From the NCBI RefSeq assembly GCF_016879755.1, contig NZ_WOFU01000002.1:434001-498000 (forward strand): 64,000 nucleotides of DNA, read 5' to 3'. Under the pieces are notes generated by a model. The model had not been told where the DNA came from. It was given only the letters and a program-made list of their open reading frames with translations, and searched no databases. The translations under genes were made by a program, and so were the position numbers. Shown piece by piece: positions 18,305 through 26,228 of the stretch (position 1 is its first letter; each line of letters opens with the position of its first letter). The DNA comes from Bacillus sp. B15-48 (GTDB lineage: Bacteria > Bacillota > Bacilli > Bacillales > Cytobacillaceae).

Positions 18305-19198
18305 TTAAGCTCTCGGGTGAAATTTACTATAAACATCTTTTAACCTAGTTTTTGTTACATGTGTATAAATCTGTGTAGTAGAAATATCAGCATGCCCTAG
18401 CATCTCTTGTACCGCTCTTAAATCTGCCCCATTCTCGAGTAAATGAGTAGCAAAGGAATGTCTCAAAGTATGTGGCGTCAGCTCTTTTTCAATTCCTGAT
18501 TCTTTCGATAATCGTTTAAGAATTTTCCAAAAACCTTGCCTCGTCAGGCGCTTTCCATGATGGTTGAGAAATAACGCCTCATCTTTATGCTGCTTGGCAA
18601 CAAACTTTGGTCTGCCTTTTTCAAGATACTTCTCTAGAGCAAGTGTAGAGGTCTTTCCAATCGGAATAATCCTTTCCTTATTTCCTTTTCCAATACAGCG
18701 GATAAACCCCATCGTCAAATGAATATCTGCCAAATTTAGACTAATTAACTCACTTACTCTAATGCCTGTTGCGTATAACAGTTCAAGCATTGCCTTATCA
18801 CGATAACCATATTGATTGATAAGTTTTGGAGCATCGAGAAGTGTTTCAACCTCTTTTAAGCTTAAAACTTTAGGCAAAGTTTTCTCAAGTTGAGGACTTT
18901 CAATATGTACTGTAGGATCATGCTCCACAGCTTTTTCACGCAATAAAAATTGATGAAATGCACGAATAGATGCAACATGCCGTGCAATCGTCTTCGATGA
19001 TTTCCCGCCATTTTTCAAGTATGCAAGAAAATGAACGATTTGACTTCGCTGAACTCGGCCCAGTTCCGTTAATCCTTCCGTTGTTTGCAAGTAAGTTAAA
19101 TAGCTTTTCAAATCACGTTCATACGCAATGATTGTATTTCTAGATAGCCCTTTTTCAACAACTAAAAAATGGATAAAATCTTTCAGATGCTCATTCAT
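18305..19198 (-). CDS. xerD: Site-specific tyrosine recombinase XerD
   Basis: Tyrosine recombinase of 297 aa that resolves chromosome dimers at dif together with CodV/XerC. The N-terminal SAM-like core-binding domain is followed by the catalytic domain with the R (TGIRVSEL), HxxR ([12 protein letters not shown]), H ([10 protein letters not shown]) and nucleophile Y (IYTHV) residues. Its position between deoB and yqzK-fur matches the B. subtilis ripX locus, which separates it from phage integrases. It starts 5 bases after the yqzK stop. Confidence 0.95.
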   Translation of the reverse strand: MNEHLKDFIHFLVVEKGLSRNTIIAYERDLKSYLTYLQTTEGLTELGRVQRSQIVHFLAYLKNGGKSSKTIARHVASIRAFHQFLLREKAVEHDPTVHIESPQLEKTLPKVLSLKEVETLLDAPKLINQYGYRDKAMLELLYATGIRVSELISLNLADIHLTMGFIRCIGKGNKERIIPIGKTSTLALEKYLEKGRPKFVAKQHKDEALFLNHHGKRLTRQGFWKILKRLSKESGIEKELTPHTLRHSFATHLLENGADLRAVQEMLGHADISTTQIYTHVTKTRLKDVYSKFHPRA

Positions 19199-19203
19199 TA
19201 TGT

Positions 19204-19428
19204 TTACTCCCCATTCAAATAAAACAGGATTAACCTGTTAAGCATGCCTTGGTCATCTGCAGAATTCCCTCCGGACACCTTTATTGCCGCTCCTTCCGGT
19301 TCATCGTAGCGATGATGATTCTGATATTCCTCATTTACCCACATAATACCATAGTAAAAGAGGATTGTGCATCCCGTAAACAAGATAAACACTTTAAACG
19401 CATGCAAAATCAATGTGATCATTTTCAT
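19204..19428 (-). CDS. yqzK: DUF4227 membrane protein YqzK
   Basis: A 74-aa protein with one membrane segment ([20 protein letters not shown]) followed by [21 protein letters not shown], matching YqzK. The ATG with GGAGG 7 bases upstream is chosen; the open frame extends 31 codons further, but that part crosses the fur terminator and lacks a binding site. Function unknown. It lies between fur and xerD as in B. subtilis. Confidence 0.85.
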   Translation of the reverse strand: MKMITLILHAFKVFILFTGCTILFYYGIMWVNEEYQNHHRYDEPEGAAIKVSGGNSADDQGMLNRLILFYLNGE

Positions 19429-19501
19429 TGAAATGCCTCCGTAATCACTTATTACTACAAGATATGCCAAGGTGGACAAATTATATACATAAAAAGAAAA
19501 T

Positions 19502-19532
19502 AAAAAACCCTTCCTCACCATGAGAAAGAGTC
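19502..19532 (-). terminator. Rho-independent terminator after fur
   Basis: Minus-strand stem of 11 pairs (ACTCTTTCTCA with TGAGGAAGGGT, including G-T pairs), a 3-base TGG loop and six T residues. It follows the fur stop and precedes yqzK. Confidence 0.85.
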
Positions 19533-19538
19533 TATCTG

Positions 19539-20018
19539 TTAAGTTTGTTCTTTTTTATATACTAAGTTCTTATGCTCGTCTTTTTCTTGACAACGATAAC
19601 ATACTCCATGAAAAGTCAAACGATGATCTTTTATCTTAAATTTCCATTGTCGCTCAACGATTTCTTCAACATCGTCTAACAAATCTTCCTGAATTTCATC
19701 AACAGCTCCACATTCAATGCAAACAAGATGATGATGAAAATGGGCCGCTCCTTCTTGGCGGAGATCGTAACGAGAAACACCATCACCAAAATTTATTTTA
19801 TCTACAATCTTTAATTCTGTTAATAATTCAAGCGTCCGATAAACGGTTGCCAGACCAATCTCAGGAGATTTTTCTTTCACAAGAAGATAGACATCTTCAG
19901 CGCTTAAATGGTCTTCTTCGTTTTCTAATAAGACTCGAACAGTTGCTTCTCGTTGCGGTGTTAGTTTATAGCTGGACGAATGCAGCTGTTTTTTTATTCT
20001 TTCGATTCTTGTTTCCAT
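19539..20018 (-). CDS. fur: Ferric uptake regulator Fur
   Basis: Iron-dependent repressor of 159 aa, nearly identical to B. subtilis Fur through residue 130. The winged-helix N-terminus contains LTPQREATVRVLLENEEDHL and GLATVYRTLELL. The metal-binding domain has HFHHHLVCIECGAV and a second Cys pair CYRCQ, the structural zinc site. It blocks transcription of iron-uptake genes when Fe2+ is bound. Its own sigma-A promoter lies upstream, with no obvious Fur box in it. Confidence 0.97.
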   Translation of the reverse strand: METRIERIKKQLHSSSYKLTPQREATVRVLLENEEDHLSAEDVYLLVKEKSPEIGLATVYRTLELLTELKIVDKINFGDGVSRYDLRQEGAAHFHHHLVCIECGAVDEIQEDLLDDVEEIVERQWKFKIKDHRLTFHGVCYRCQEKDEHKNLVYKKEQT

Positions 20019-20054
20019 TAGATAGTCTTCACTCCCCCGCCACTGTCATTTTTC

Positions 20055-20084
20055 ATTATAGCAGAATGGAAAGGAGATTCACAA
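20055..20084 (-). promoter_or_regulatory. Sigma-A promoter of fur
   Basis: Minus-strand TTGTGA, an 18-base spacer and a perfect TATAAT, about 37 bases upstream of the fur start. Confidence 0.7.
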
Positions 20085-20135
20085 TAAAATTATTACAAAC
20101 TAGAAAACATATTGATTATTTTTTAATAATAATTA

Positions 20136-20777
20136 TTAACTACTTGAAAGGATGACTGCTTTCAATAGGGCCGGAGAAATGAATGATTCGATTCCAGCAG
20201 CCGTTGCTATGAAAAGAACAGCGATTACAAAAGAGAATAAATATCTAAAAAACTGTGGCAATACGGGCTGAGTCATCTTTTTCATAAATTGATTTCGGAT
20301 CATTTTTAACGAAAAAATGACACTGAGGGCTGACATAATGATATACACTGGGATAATCACTAGGTTTTGCGGCAAAATGGACACAAATGATAATAAAAAC
20401 CCATTCCATCCCATTTGATTCACAAGAAAACCAACGGTAAAGCCAACCGTTATCCCTTTTATAAAAAGTAAAATTAAAATTACCGGCAAACCGATAATCG
20501 AGATCCCAAGAATCCAAATAAGCCCAATAAATTTGCTGTTATGAAAGAAGCTTTGGATAAATAAATCTTTCGCTGCAATAACTTCCCCTGTTGCTGCTTG
20601 CCCAAAAAACTGCGAGAGATAATAGAATAAATCTTCCTTTTGAGAAAAGCTTAGACTGTTAACGATAACCGCTCCGAAGATAACTCCCATTAAAAATAAT
20701 ACAACAACAAATAAATAAATAGAGGAATAATCGCGAAAATGATTGGCTGCAACGTTTTGGTACTTTCTTTTCTTCAT
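20136..20777 (-). CDS. spoIIM: Stage II sporulation protein M
   Basis: SpoIIM is the membrane scaffold of the SpoIID-SpoIIM-SpoIIP peptidoglycan hydrolase complex that drives septal thinning and engulfment. 213 aa with about five membrane segments; VVLFLMGVIFGAVIVNSLSF and GLIWILGISIIGLPVIL match the family closely. The ATG follows AGGAGG. It lies upstream of fur as in B. subtilis and is expected to be expressed in the mother cell. Confidence 0.95.
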   Translation of the reverse strand: MKKRKYQNVAANHFRDYSSIYLFVVVLFLMGVIFGAVIVNSLSFSQKEDLFYYLSQFFGQAATGEVIAAKDLFIQSFFHNSKFIGLIWILGISIIGLPVILILLFIKGITVGFTVGFLVNQMGWNGFLLSFVSILPQNLVIIPVYIIMSALSVIFSLKMIRNQFMKKMTQPVLPQFFRYLFSFVIAVLFIATAAGIESFISPALLKAVILSSS

Positions 20778-20807
20778 AGTTTTTCCTCCTGCACAATTGA
20801 ATAGTAA

Positions 20808-20836
20808 ATTTTATGTGAGGAGGAAGAATTCTATGA
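20808..20836 (-). promoter_or_regulatory. Sigma-E promoter of spoIIM
   Basis: Minus-strand TCATAGA, a 14-base spacer and CATAAAAT match the sigma-E elements at 5 of 7 and 7 of 8 positions, about 30 bases upstream of the spoIIM start. spoIIM is a known sigma-E gene. Confidence 0.6.
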
Positions 20837-20895
20837 CTAGCAATTCCTCTTTGTTTTTTAATAGGATTGGCTGAGGGTGATATGAAATTCACTTG

Positions 20896-22065
20896 CTACT
20901 TTTGGTGAATAATTTTCCCGTATTTCCCTCCACCTCCAGCATGGACTAAAAGTTCGCCATTCCTTGCTTTTACGATTAACTCGGCAATTTTATCTGGAAC
21001 CACTTCCTTTAAAGCAGCCGGCGGAACAGCATGCAGAACAGCCATTTCTGTCCCAAAATGATCTAACAGCTTCTCTAGCAATCTTGGACCAAGTCCTGGG
21101 ATAAACTCAAGTGGAACCTGGTGAATATAAGGTGGTCGAGATACGATAGATTTTACTTGCGACTTCAATTCAGCTATCCGATCAGCGACACCTTTAATAA
21201 ATTTATCATTCCCGCACTCAAGACAGACTGAGCTTTTTTCATTATAAGGCTCATGGCAACCTGTACATACGGTCCGATGATATTTTCCGAGAAGTGGGTT
21301 GAGACCGTAATTAGCCACTATGCTTCTCCCGTCCTCTTCCTTTAACGCATAGGTTAATTCTTTAAAAGAGAGCTCTCGCATCTTCAGTTTCTGATATTCT
21401 CTCGCGATTTTCGCGAGGGAATGAGCATCCGAATTGGATAAATATGTGTATCGATGAAGTTCAGACAATTGATCTGCCATTGCTGTATTTGCACTCAATC
21501 CCAATTCAATTGCATCAATAAGGTTTGGATTGAATACTTCTGTAAGAGAACGCTGAACTCCTTTGCCATATAAGCTTTTGAATGGCGTAAACACATGAGC
21601 GGGGATAAATAATCCATCGAGCTCTTTCGTTTTCAATTGTAACTCTTGTCCCGTTACATAGACACGTTGAGAGCTTAAATGGATATTTTTCATATATCCC
21701 TTTAACCATTCAGAAAAGGTTCGAATCGTTTTTAAGGTTGGGAAAAAGCAGAGGACGTGAAGGGGCCCCTCTGTTTCTTTACTATTTATCTCCAATTCTG
21801 ACCCTAGGAGAATACAGAGATCTCCATACATGACTCCCCCATCTCGATGCTCGACTAATTCCCCTTTATCCAGAAGTTCTTCCATTTCATCAATGACTTC
21901 AGGGGAATGACAATCAATGATTCCCACTATATCTAATCCCTTTTTGTCACGCGCATGGGCGATCAGATTTGTAAATGTCAGCGTCCTCGCCCCAGTAATT
22001 TTCACAGCTCTCCCTGATTTCGTTCGCCCTATATGAATATGTAAATCTGCATAGTACTCTTTCAT
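20896..22065 (-). CDS. EndoQ-like PHP-domain endonuclease (TIGR00375 type)
   Basis: A 389-aa protein with an N-terminal PHP domain (YYADLHIHIGRT, metal ligands; IIDCHSPEVIDEM; SNSDAHSLAKIAREY), a zinc ribbon with four cysteines (CTGCHEPYN and CLECGND) and a C-terminal helix-hairpin-helix (FIPGLGPRLLEKLLDHFG). This architecture is that of endonuclease Q, which nicks DNA 5' to deaminated bases such as uracil and hypoxanthine. It lies one base after nudF, so the two may share a transcript. The B. subtilis counterpart was long annotated as a conserved hypothetical in this position. Confidence 0.85.
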   Translation of the reverse strand: MKEYYADLHIHIGRTKSGRAVKITGARTLTFTNLIAHARDKKGLDIVGIIDCHSPEVIDEMEELLDKGELVEHRDGGVMYGDLCILLGSELEINSKETEGPLHVLCFFPTLKTIRTFSEWLKGYMKNIHLSSQRVYVTGQELQLKTKELDGLFIPAHVFTPFKSLYGKGVQRSLTEVFNPNLIDAIELGLSANTAMADQLSELHRYTYLSNSDAHSLAKIAREYQKLKMRELSFKELTYALKEEDGRSIVANYGLNPLLGKYHRTVCTGCHEPYNEKSSVCLECGNDKFIKGVADRIAELKSQVKSIVSRPPYIHQVPLEFIPGLGPRLLEKLLDHFGTEMAVLHAVPPAALKEVVPDKIAELIVKARNGELLVHAGGGGKYGKIIHQK

Positions 22066-22617
22066 CTATTTTCCTAAAGCTGCCTTTAACTGTAAATACT
22101 GAACGGCATAAGCTGTTTTTGCATCATGAATTTTCTGTTCTCTCATTAATTCTAACGCCTCTTCGAGTGAAACTTCCATTAAGTTTACAAATTCATCTTC
22201 ATCTGTCGTAGCCGCATTAGCTTTCTTTTTTAATCCTGTTGCGACAAATAGATGGACGAGCTCATCTGCAAAACCCGGTGATGTATAAAATGAAAGTAAC
22301 CAATCCATTTTCGTGCATTCATAGCCCGTTTCTTCTTCAAGTTCTCGAAATGCACATACTTCAGGAGGCTCATCTTTTTCCAATTTGCCAGCAGGAATTT
22401 CAATAATGGTCCGTTCAAGTGCTTTTCGGTATTGTTCAACCATAACAATTTTATTATCGTCTGTTACCGCAATAATCGCTACAGCACCAGGATGCTTAAT
22501 GATTTCTCGTTTGGAGGTCTTTCCATTTGGAAGTTCAACTTCATCCACTTGAAGACTGATTACTCTCCCTTCAAATATTTGTTCCGTATGTAAAGTTTTT
22601 TCTTTTAAAGAGTTCAT
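22066..22617 (-). CDS. nudF: ADP-ribose pyrophosphatase NudF
   Basis: Nudix hydrolase of 183 aa that cleaves ADP-ribose to AMP and ribose-5-phosphate. The Nudix box starts at GKLEKDEPPEVCAFRELEEE and ends TGYE, with the catalytic REXXEE glutamates intact. The N-terminal beta domain for dimerisation is present (GRVISLQVDEVELPNGK). It is divergent from mciZ, as in B. subtilis, and immediately precedes the EndoQ-like gene. Confidence 0.93.
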   Translation of the reverse strand: MNSLKEKTLHTEQIFEGRVISLQVDEVELPNGKTSKREIIKHPGAVAIIAVTDDNKIVMVEQYRKALERTIIEIPAGKLEKDEPPEVCAFRELEEETGYECTKMDWLLSFYTSPGFADELVHLFVATGLKKKANAATTDEDEFVNLMEVSLEEALELMREQKIHDAKTAYAVQYLQLKAALGK

Positions 22618-22631
22618 TTTTCCACTCCTGT

Positions 22632-22660
22632 TCTAAATCATCATTGAATGCTCATACATT
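22632..22660 (+). promoter_or_regulatory. Candidate sigma-E promoter of mciZ
   Basis: CATACATT at 22653-22660 matches the sigma-E -10 element at 7 of 8 positions, about 32 bases before the mciZ start; the -35 region (TCTAAAT) is a poor match. mciZ is sigma-E dependent in B. subtilis. Confidence 0.4.
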
Positions 22661-22691
22661 TTATCATACTAAAAAATAAGGTGTGATGAGA

Positions 22692-22835
22692 ATGAAAGTT
22701 TATGTTTATGAGAACGGATTCATGATGTCTGGAAAAGCATGGGAAATCAAACGAAAACTTAAAGAGTATAGCAAAGAGCATGCACTTGTAAAGGATTGGG
22801 TTGAAGCCGTCTCTAAGAGCGTTCCCCGATCTTAG
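22692..22835 (+). CDS. mciZ: Mother cell inhibitor of FtsZ, MciZ
   Basis: A 47-aa peptide with the MciZ core GKAWEIKRKLKEYSKEHALV followed by KDW, closely matching the 40-aa B. subtilis inhibitor that caps FtsZ filaments in the mother cell. AAGGTG lies 8 bases before the chosen ATG; another ATG two codons earlier is too close to it. It sits divergently from nudF and upstream of yqkF, the same place as in B. subtilis. The C-terminus is about seven residues longer than the B. subtilis peptide. Confidence 0.88.
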   Translation: MKVYVYENGFMMSGKAWEIKRKLKEYSKEHALVKDWVEAVSKSVPRS

Positions 22836-22896
22836 CAGTTGTAGTCTTGCCGCCTTCTTCGCTAAAATAAAAGAAAACATTCAGGAGTGAATATTT

Positions 22897-23808
22897 GTGA
22901 AGAAGCGGCAATTGGGAAATTCAGATTTACACGTAAGCGAACTTGCACTAGGATGCATGTCGCTTGGCACAGATGAGAAACAAGCATTTAATGTCATTGA
23001 GGCGGCGCTCGAAGAAGGAGTCAATTATTTTGATACCGCTGATTTATACGATTTTGGCGAAAATGAAAAAATCGTCGGACAAGCCCTAAAACATGTCCGG
23101 GAACAGGTCGTTATTGCAACTAAAGCTGGAAACCGTTGGAATGAAGCAAAAAATAGTTGGAGCTGGGACCCTTCTAAGAAATATATAAAAGAAGCGGTCA
23201 AAGGATGCTTAAAACGATTACAGACGGACTACATTGATTTCTTTCAACTTCATGGCGGGACAATCTCTGATCCAATTGAAGAAACGATTGAGTCCTTTGA
23301 AGAGCTAAAAGCGGAAGGAGTCATTCGCTATTATGGAATATCGTCCATCCGACCGAATGTAATTCGCGAATATGTTGAGAAATCAACTATTGCCGCTGTG
23401 ATGATGCAATACAGCATGCTCGACAGGCGACCGGAAGAACTGGCACTCCCACTGCTCCATCAAGCCGGAATTAGCGTTGTTACGAGAGGATCTATCGCAA
23501 AAGGATTATTAAGTGATCAATATAGCAGCAAACTTTCTAAAAAAGGTTTCCTTGACTATAGTGAAAAAGAGCTTCAATCATTGCTTCCACAATTAAAAGC
23601 AAAACTAGCCTCATCCAGACCTTTAGAGGAAGTCGCTTTACAATATAACTTAGCGAATCCAGCTGTTGCCTCCGTTGTCACAGGCGCAAGCTCCGCTGCT
23701 CAAATGCGTGCAAATGCCAAAGCTGTTAACAGCCGCCCACTATCTAGCGAAGAAATCCAAGTCATTCAACAGTTAACGAAAGCAAATCAATATTCGGAAC
23801 ATAGATAA
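22897..23808 (+). CDS. yqkF: Aldo/keto reductase YqkF
   Basis: NADPH-dependent aldo/keto reductase of 303 aa. Motifs: LALGCMSLGTDE, the catalytic tetrad with FDTADLYDFGENE (Asp and Tyr), the lysine in VIATKAG and the histidine in FFQLHGG. The C-terminal cofactor region has SVVTRGSIAKGLL and VASVVTGASS. It starts at GTG after AGGAG. Physiological substrate unknown. It ends within a strong terminator shared with yqkE. Confidence 0.88.
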   Translation: MKKRQLGNSDLHVSELALGCMSLGTDEKQAFNVIEAALEEGVNYFDTADLYDFGENEKIVGQALKHVREQVVIATKAGNRWNEAKNSWSWDPSKKYIKEAVKGCLKRLQTDYIDFFQLHGGTISDPIEETIESFEELKAEGVIRYYGISSIRPNVIREYVEKSTIAAVMMQYSMLDRRPEELALPLLHQAGISVVTRGSIAKGLLSDQYSSKLSKKGFLDYSEKELQSLLPQLKAKLASSRPLEEVALQYNLANPAVASVVTGASSAAQMRANAKAVNSRPLSSEEIQVIQQLTKANQYSEHR

Positions 23809-23840
23809 GGAAAACTCGCCGCTTGGCGAGTTTTCCTTAT
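23805..23840. terminator. Bidirectional terminator between yqkF and yqkE
   Basis: A 16-bp perfect stem starting ATAAGGAAAACTCGCC with loop GCTT overlaps the yqkF stop codon. The T/A flanks would allow termination of both convergent genes. Confidence 0.88.
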
Positions 23841-23851
23841 CTCTTCTTCCG

Positions 23852-24112
23852 TTACTTAAATTTTTCCCAGTCCATATCACTTTTTGCTAAGAGCTCTTCA
23901 AATGACATGTTTTTTTCTCTTTGGCGCCGTTCTTCTCGCTTTTTTTTCGCTTCCGCTTCCTTTCGTTCCTGCTCTTTCTTTTCTTCTACCGCTTTTAGCT
24001 CCTGCTTAGTTTGCTTTAGCTGTGACATGATGTCCTGATTTAGCCTATCTCCTAACGTAACAGGTTTATCTTCTTTTTTCGTTTGCGGTTTTATTTGCTT
24101 TCTCTTTTTCAT
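23852..24112 (-). CDS. yqkE: DUF3886 protein YqkE
   Basis: An 86-aa, highly charged protein that is almost entirely a lysine/glutamate-rich coiled coil (residues about 30-65). It ends with MSFEELLAKSDMDWEKFK, the conserved DUF3886 tail seen in B. subtilis YqkE. Function unknown. Convergent with yqkF, as in B. subtilis, and divergent from the small sigma-G-type gene upstream. Confidence 0.78.
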   Translation of the reverse strand: MKKRKQIKPQTKKEDKPVTLGDRLNQDIMSQLKQTKQELKAVEEKKEQERKEAEAKKKREERRQREKNMSFEELLAKSDMDWEKFK

Positions 24113-24213
24113 GTCGATTCCCTCTTTTTTTCCTTAATCTATATTTAAATTATAACATTGAGTGTTTCATGAAAAAATAAAAATAAACTAAAACCTTCTC
24201 GTATTTTCATCAT

Positions 24214-24242
24214 GTATAAGCTAGCCTACTAAAGCCATGTTA
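24214..24242 (+). promoter_or_regulatory. Sigma-G promoter of the 44-aa gene
   Basis: GTATA (24214-24218), a 17-base spacer and CATGTTA (24236-24242) fit the sigma-G consensus GHATR / CATXHTA at every defined position. Transcription would begin about 25 bases before the ATG at 24276. Confidence 0.72.
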
Positions 24243-24275
24243 TTAAAGATATTACTTATGAAAGGAGCTACTGAT

Positions 24276-24410
24276 ATGAGCAGAAAGCGTGATAAAGGCT
24301 ATAGCCAAAAAGGTAAACCTAATGCAGACACTGTTAAACAAAAGATGGCCGTCGAAGATCTTGATCGAGCGATTCATCCAACGAATCGACAAAGCAGAAG
24401 TGAAGGTTAA
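24276..24410 (+). CDS. Putative forespore-expressed 44-aa protein
   Basis: Short gene with a strong AAAGGAG binding site and an immediately following terminator, starting MSRKRDKGYSQKGKPNADTV and ending RQSRSEG. The protein is hydrophilic, rich in Lys, Arg, Gln and Ser, lacks Cys and hydrophobic clusters, and resembles the minor small acid-soluble spore proteins (SspK, SspN, SspO types) in size and composition, but I do not recognise a specific family. The sigma-G-like promoter upstream supports expression in the forespore. It lies between yqkE and yqkD. Confidence 0.72.
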   Translation: MSRKRDKGYSQKGKPNADTVKQKMAVEDLDRAIHPTNRQSRSEG

Positions 24411-24421
24411 CTCTGTGTTAT

Positions 24422-24449
24422 AAGCCGCTATGTTAGCGGCTTTTTATCT
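24422..24449 (+). terminator. Rho-independent terminator after the 44-aa gene
   Basis: Stem AGCCGCT/AGCGGCT with a short loop and five T residues, 12 bases past the stop codon. Confidence 0.88.
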
Positions 24450-24505
24450 ACCTATATACACGTTTAATGGTAAAATAATGAAAAAGAATTTTACCGGAGG
24501 TTCCT

Positions 24506-25414
24506 ATGAAAAAATTGCTGCGGTTTTTGTTTTCTTTCTTTATACTTCTTACAGCATTTGGGGTTTATTTTACAAATCGGATTATGTTCATCAAAAAGAA
24601 AAAAGAAGAAGACATCGTATTTCGCGATGAAAAAGCGGGGTTCATGAAGAATGCTGACTTTAAATCCCTGCCACAAAGGAAAGTTTCCATCACTTCTCCT
24701 TTCGGCTATTCCTTACAAGCCATTGCGGTTGAACCATGGAACACGAATCGCTATATGATTTTCTGCCACGGAGTAACAGAAAATAAAATGTCCTCTGTCA
24801 AATATATGAATCTTTTCATCGAAAGAGGCTTTAATGCTGTCATTTATGATCAACGCCGACATGGTGAGTCTGGCGGCAAAACGACTAGCTATGGATATTA
24901 TGAAAAATTCGATTTAAAAGCGGTTGTTGATTGGCTAAATATGGAAAAGGGTTCGAACCTCTTCTTAGGTATCCACGGGGAATCAATGGGCGCTGCGACC
25001 ATGCTTCAATACGCCGGCGCGCTTGAAGACGGAGCCGATTTTTATATTGCTGACTGTCCGTATTCCGACTTCAGTGAGCAGCTTGCTTATCGAGTAAAAG
25101 AAGAGGTAAACTTACCTCCGAAAATGATGATACCGCTTGCGCGTCTTTTCTTAAAAGTCCGAGACCGATACCATTTGAGCCATGTCTCACCTATTTCATC
25201 CATCGAAAAGATACATAATCCCGTGCTATTTATTCATAGTAAAAAAGATGACTATATTCTCCCTAATATGACACAAGAACTGTATCACCGAAAGCGAGGT
25301 CCGAAACAACTTTTTCTCGCCAAAAACGGCCTACATGCTAGGTCACTATCTGAAAACCGTGAAGAGTACGAACGTGCCCTCGATGATTTTCTCGATAAAG
25401 CAAGTTTAGTTTAG
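24506..25414 (+). CDS. yqkD: Alpha/beta hydrolase YqkD, membrane-anchored
   Basis: A 302-aa alpha/beta hydrolase with an N-terminal signal anchor (LLRFLFSFFILLTAFGVYF). The nucleophile elbow GIHGESMGA puts the catalytic serine at residue 160; the acid is probably Asp248 in HSKKDDY and the histidine His277 in NGLHARS. FCHGVTENKMSSVKYM forms the oxyanion region. It matches B. subtilis YqkD along its whole length. Substrate unknown; the catalytic domain should face outside the membrane if the anchor follows the positive-inside rule. Confidence 0.88.
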   Translation: MKKLLRFLFSFFILLTAFGVYFTNRIMFIKKKKEEDIVFRDEKAGFMKNADFKSLPQRKVSITSPFGYSLQAIAVEPWNTNRYMIFCHGVTENKMSSVKYMNLFIERGFNAVIYDQRRHGESGGKTTSYGYYEKFDLKAVVDWLNMEKGSNLFLGIHGESMGAATMLQYAGALEDGADFYIADCPYSDFSEQLAYRVKEEVNLPPKMMIPLARLFLKVRDRYHLSHVSPISSIEKIHNPVLFIHSKKDDYILPNMTQELYHRKRGPKQLFLAKNGLHARSLSENREEYERALDDFLDKASLV

Positions 25415-25420
25415 TAATAG

Positions 25421-25460
25421 GCGAGAACCCTCGTGACTTCAGTCATGAGTTGTTGACAAC
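25421..25460. other. Hairpin resembling an IS200/IS605-type element end
   Basis: CTCGTGACT and AGTCATGAG form a 9-bp stem with a 2-base loop, followed by TTGTTGACAAC. This short hairpin with ACTTCAGT at its tip resembles right-end hairpins of IS200/IS605 elements and TnpB guide-RNA 3' ends in Bacilli. No transposase or TnpB gene is present, so at most it is a remnant. Confidence 0.35.
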
Positions 25461-25489
25461 AAAAGTAAATGCGCCTTTGTTCAAGAGAG

Positions 25490-25526
25490 ACAAAAGTGGT
25501 TTTTCCAAAAGGAAAATCCACTTTCA
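25490..25526 (+). terminator. Hairpin downstream of yqkD
   Basis: AAAGTGG and CCACTTT flank TTTTCC/GGAAAA with an AAAA loop, a near-perfect 14-bp stem between the convergent yqkD and yqkB genes. There is no long T tract, so termination may be weak. Confidence 0.55.
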
Positions 25527-25537
25527 CCGTCTTATCT

Positions 25538-25861
25538 TTATACTGTTTTATCAATAAGAGTCATACAAGGGTTAAAATATTGATTCCGACTCTTTAATTG
25601 AAAACAGCCCCTATTCTCCACATAATCGATGGTCATTTCTTCATCAAAAAAAATTTTCTTCGTCTTCTCAATATAAACGGTCAGGCTATTCGTTTCAGTC
25701 ACCTCATCCATTTCATCCGGCCCCTCAACAAACCAAAGCACAGCAATTCCATTCACAGCACAACAATTTTCTGTATCATACTTTATTTTAAAAACTCCAT
25801 TTTTTCCGGCTGTTCTTTCAATTAACTTCTTTTCTGCATTTTCTGTGATTGTAATATACAC
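25538..25861 (-). CDS. yqkB: HesB/IscA-like protein YqkB
   Basis: Iron-sulfur assembly-type (HesB/IscA-like fold) protein of 107 aa. The start is a GTG after AGGTGGGGG, giving the family length and N-terminus MYITITENAEKKL; the open frame extends 17 codons upstream. YDTENCCAVNGIAVLW carries the only conserved Cys pair; the usual C-terminal CGC motif of A-type carriers is absent, as in YqkB of B. subtilis, so a carrier role is uncertain. Monocistronic, convergent with yqkD and divergent from the CDGSH gene. Confidence 0.8.
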   Translation of the reverse strand: MYITITENAEKKLIERTAGKNGVFKIKYDTENCCAVNGIAVLWFVEGPDEMDEVTETNSLTVYIEKTKKIFFDEEMTIDYVENRGCFQLKSRNQYFNPCMTLIDKTV

Positions 25862-25973
25862 CTTTCCCCCACCTTTTTGTATTTTCCGTTTTATTTTAAC
25901 ATGAACGTGCATATGTATCGTATTACTTAAATTCTTTTATTAAGATTTACTTTAATTTAAAGGGGATGGGTAT

Positions 25974-26186
25974 ATGTCGAAAGTACAGATTAAGGTCAAT
26001 GATAACGGGTCATTAAGAATCATCGGGGAAGTTGAATTGAGAGATGGTGAGGGCAACATATATGAAACGAAACCGACATTTTCTTTATGCCGATGTGGCT
26101 TAAGCAATAAAAAACCTTTTTGTGATGGTGCACATAAAGGAGAATTTCAGTCAACAGTTCGCGCCGTGCCAAAGGATTCTGAATAA
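25974..26186 (+). CDS. CDGSH-type [2Fe-2S] protein
   Basis: A 70-aa protein with the motif CRCGLSNKKPFCDGAH, which provides three Cys and one His ligands for a [2Fe-2S] cluster (the mitoNEET fold). The binding site AAGGGGATGG precedes the ATG. Function in Bacilli is unknown; redox or cluster-transfer roles are proposed for the family. It is next to yqkB, another iron-sulfur-type gene, on the opposite strand. Confidence 0.9.
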   Translation: MSKVQIKVNDNGSLRIIGEVELRDGEGNIYETKPTFSLCRCGLSNKKPFCDGAHKGEFQSTVRAVPKDSE

Positions 26187-26228
26187 CGAAAAAGAGCAAT
26201 GACAAAGATCATTGCTCTTTTTCGTTAT
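26185..26228. terminator. Bidirectional terminator between CDGSH gene and yqjX
   Basis: An 18-bp perfect stem starting AACGAAAAAGAGCAATGA, with a 6-base loop and A/T-rich base. It overlaps the stop codons of both convergent genes. Confidence 0.9.

Noticed and set aside
22641-22880. Minus-strand 79-aa frame opposite mciZ
   Set aside because: It overlaps the well-supported mciZ gene on the other strand and has no ribosome binding site.
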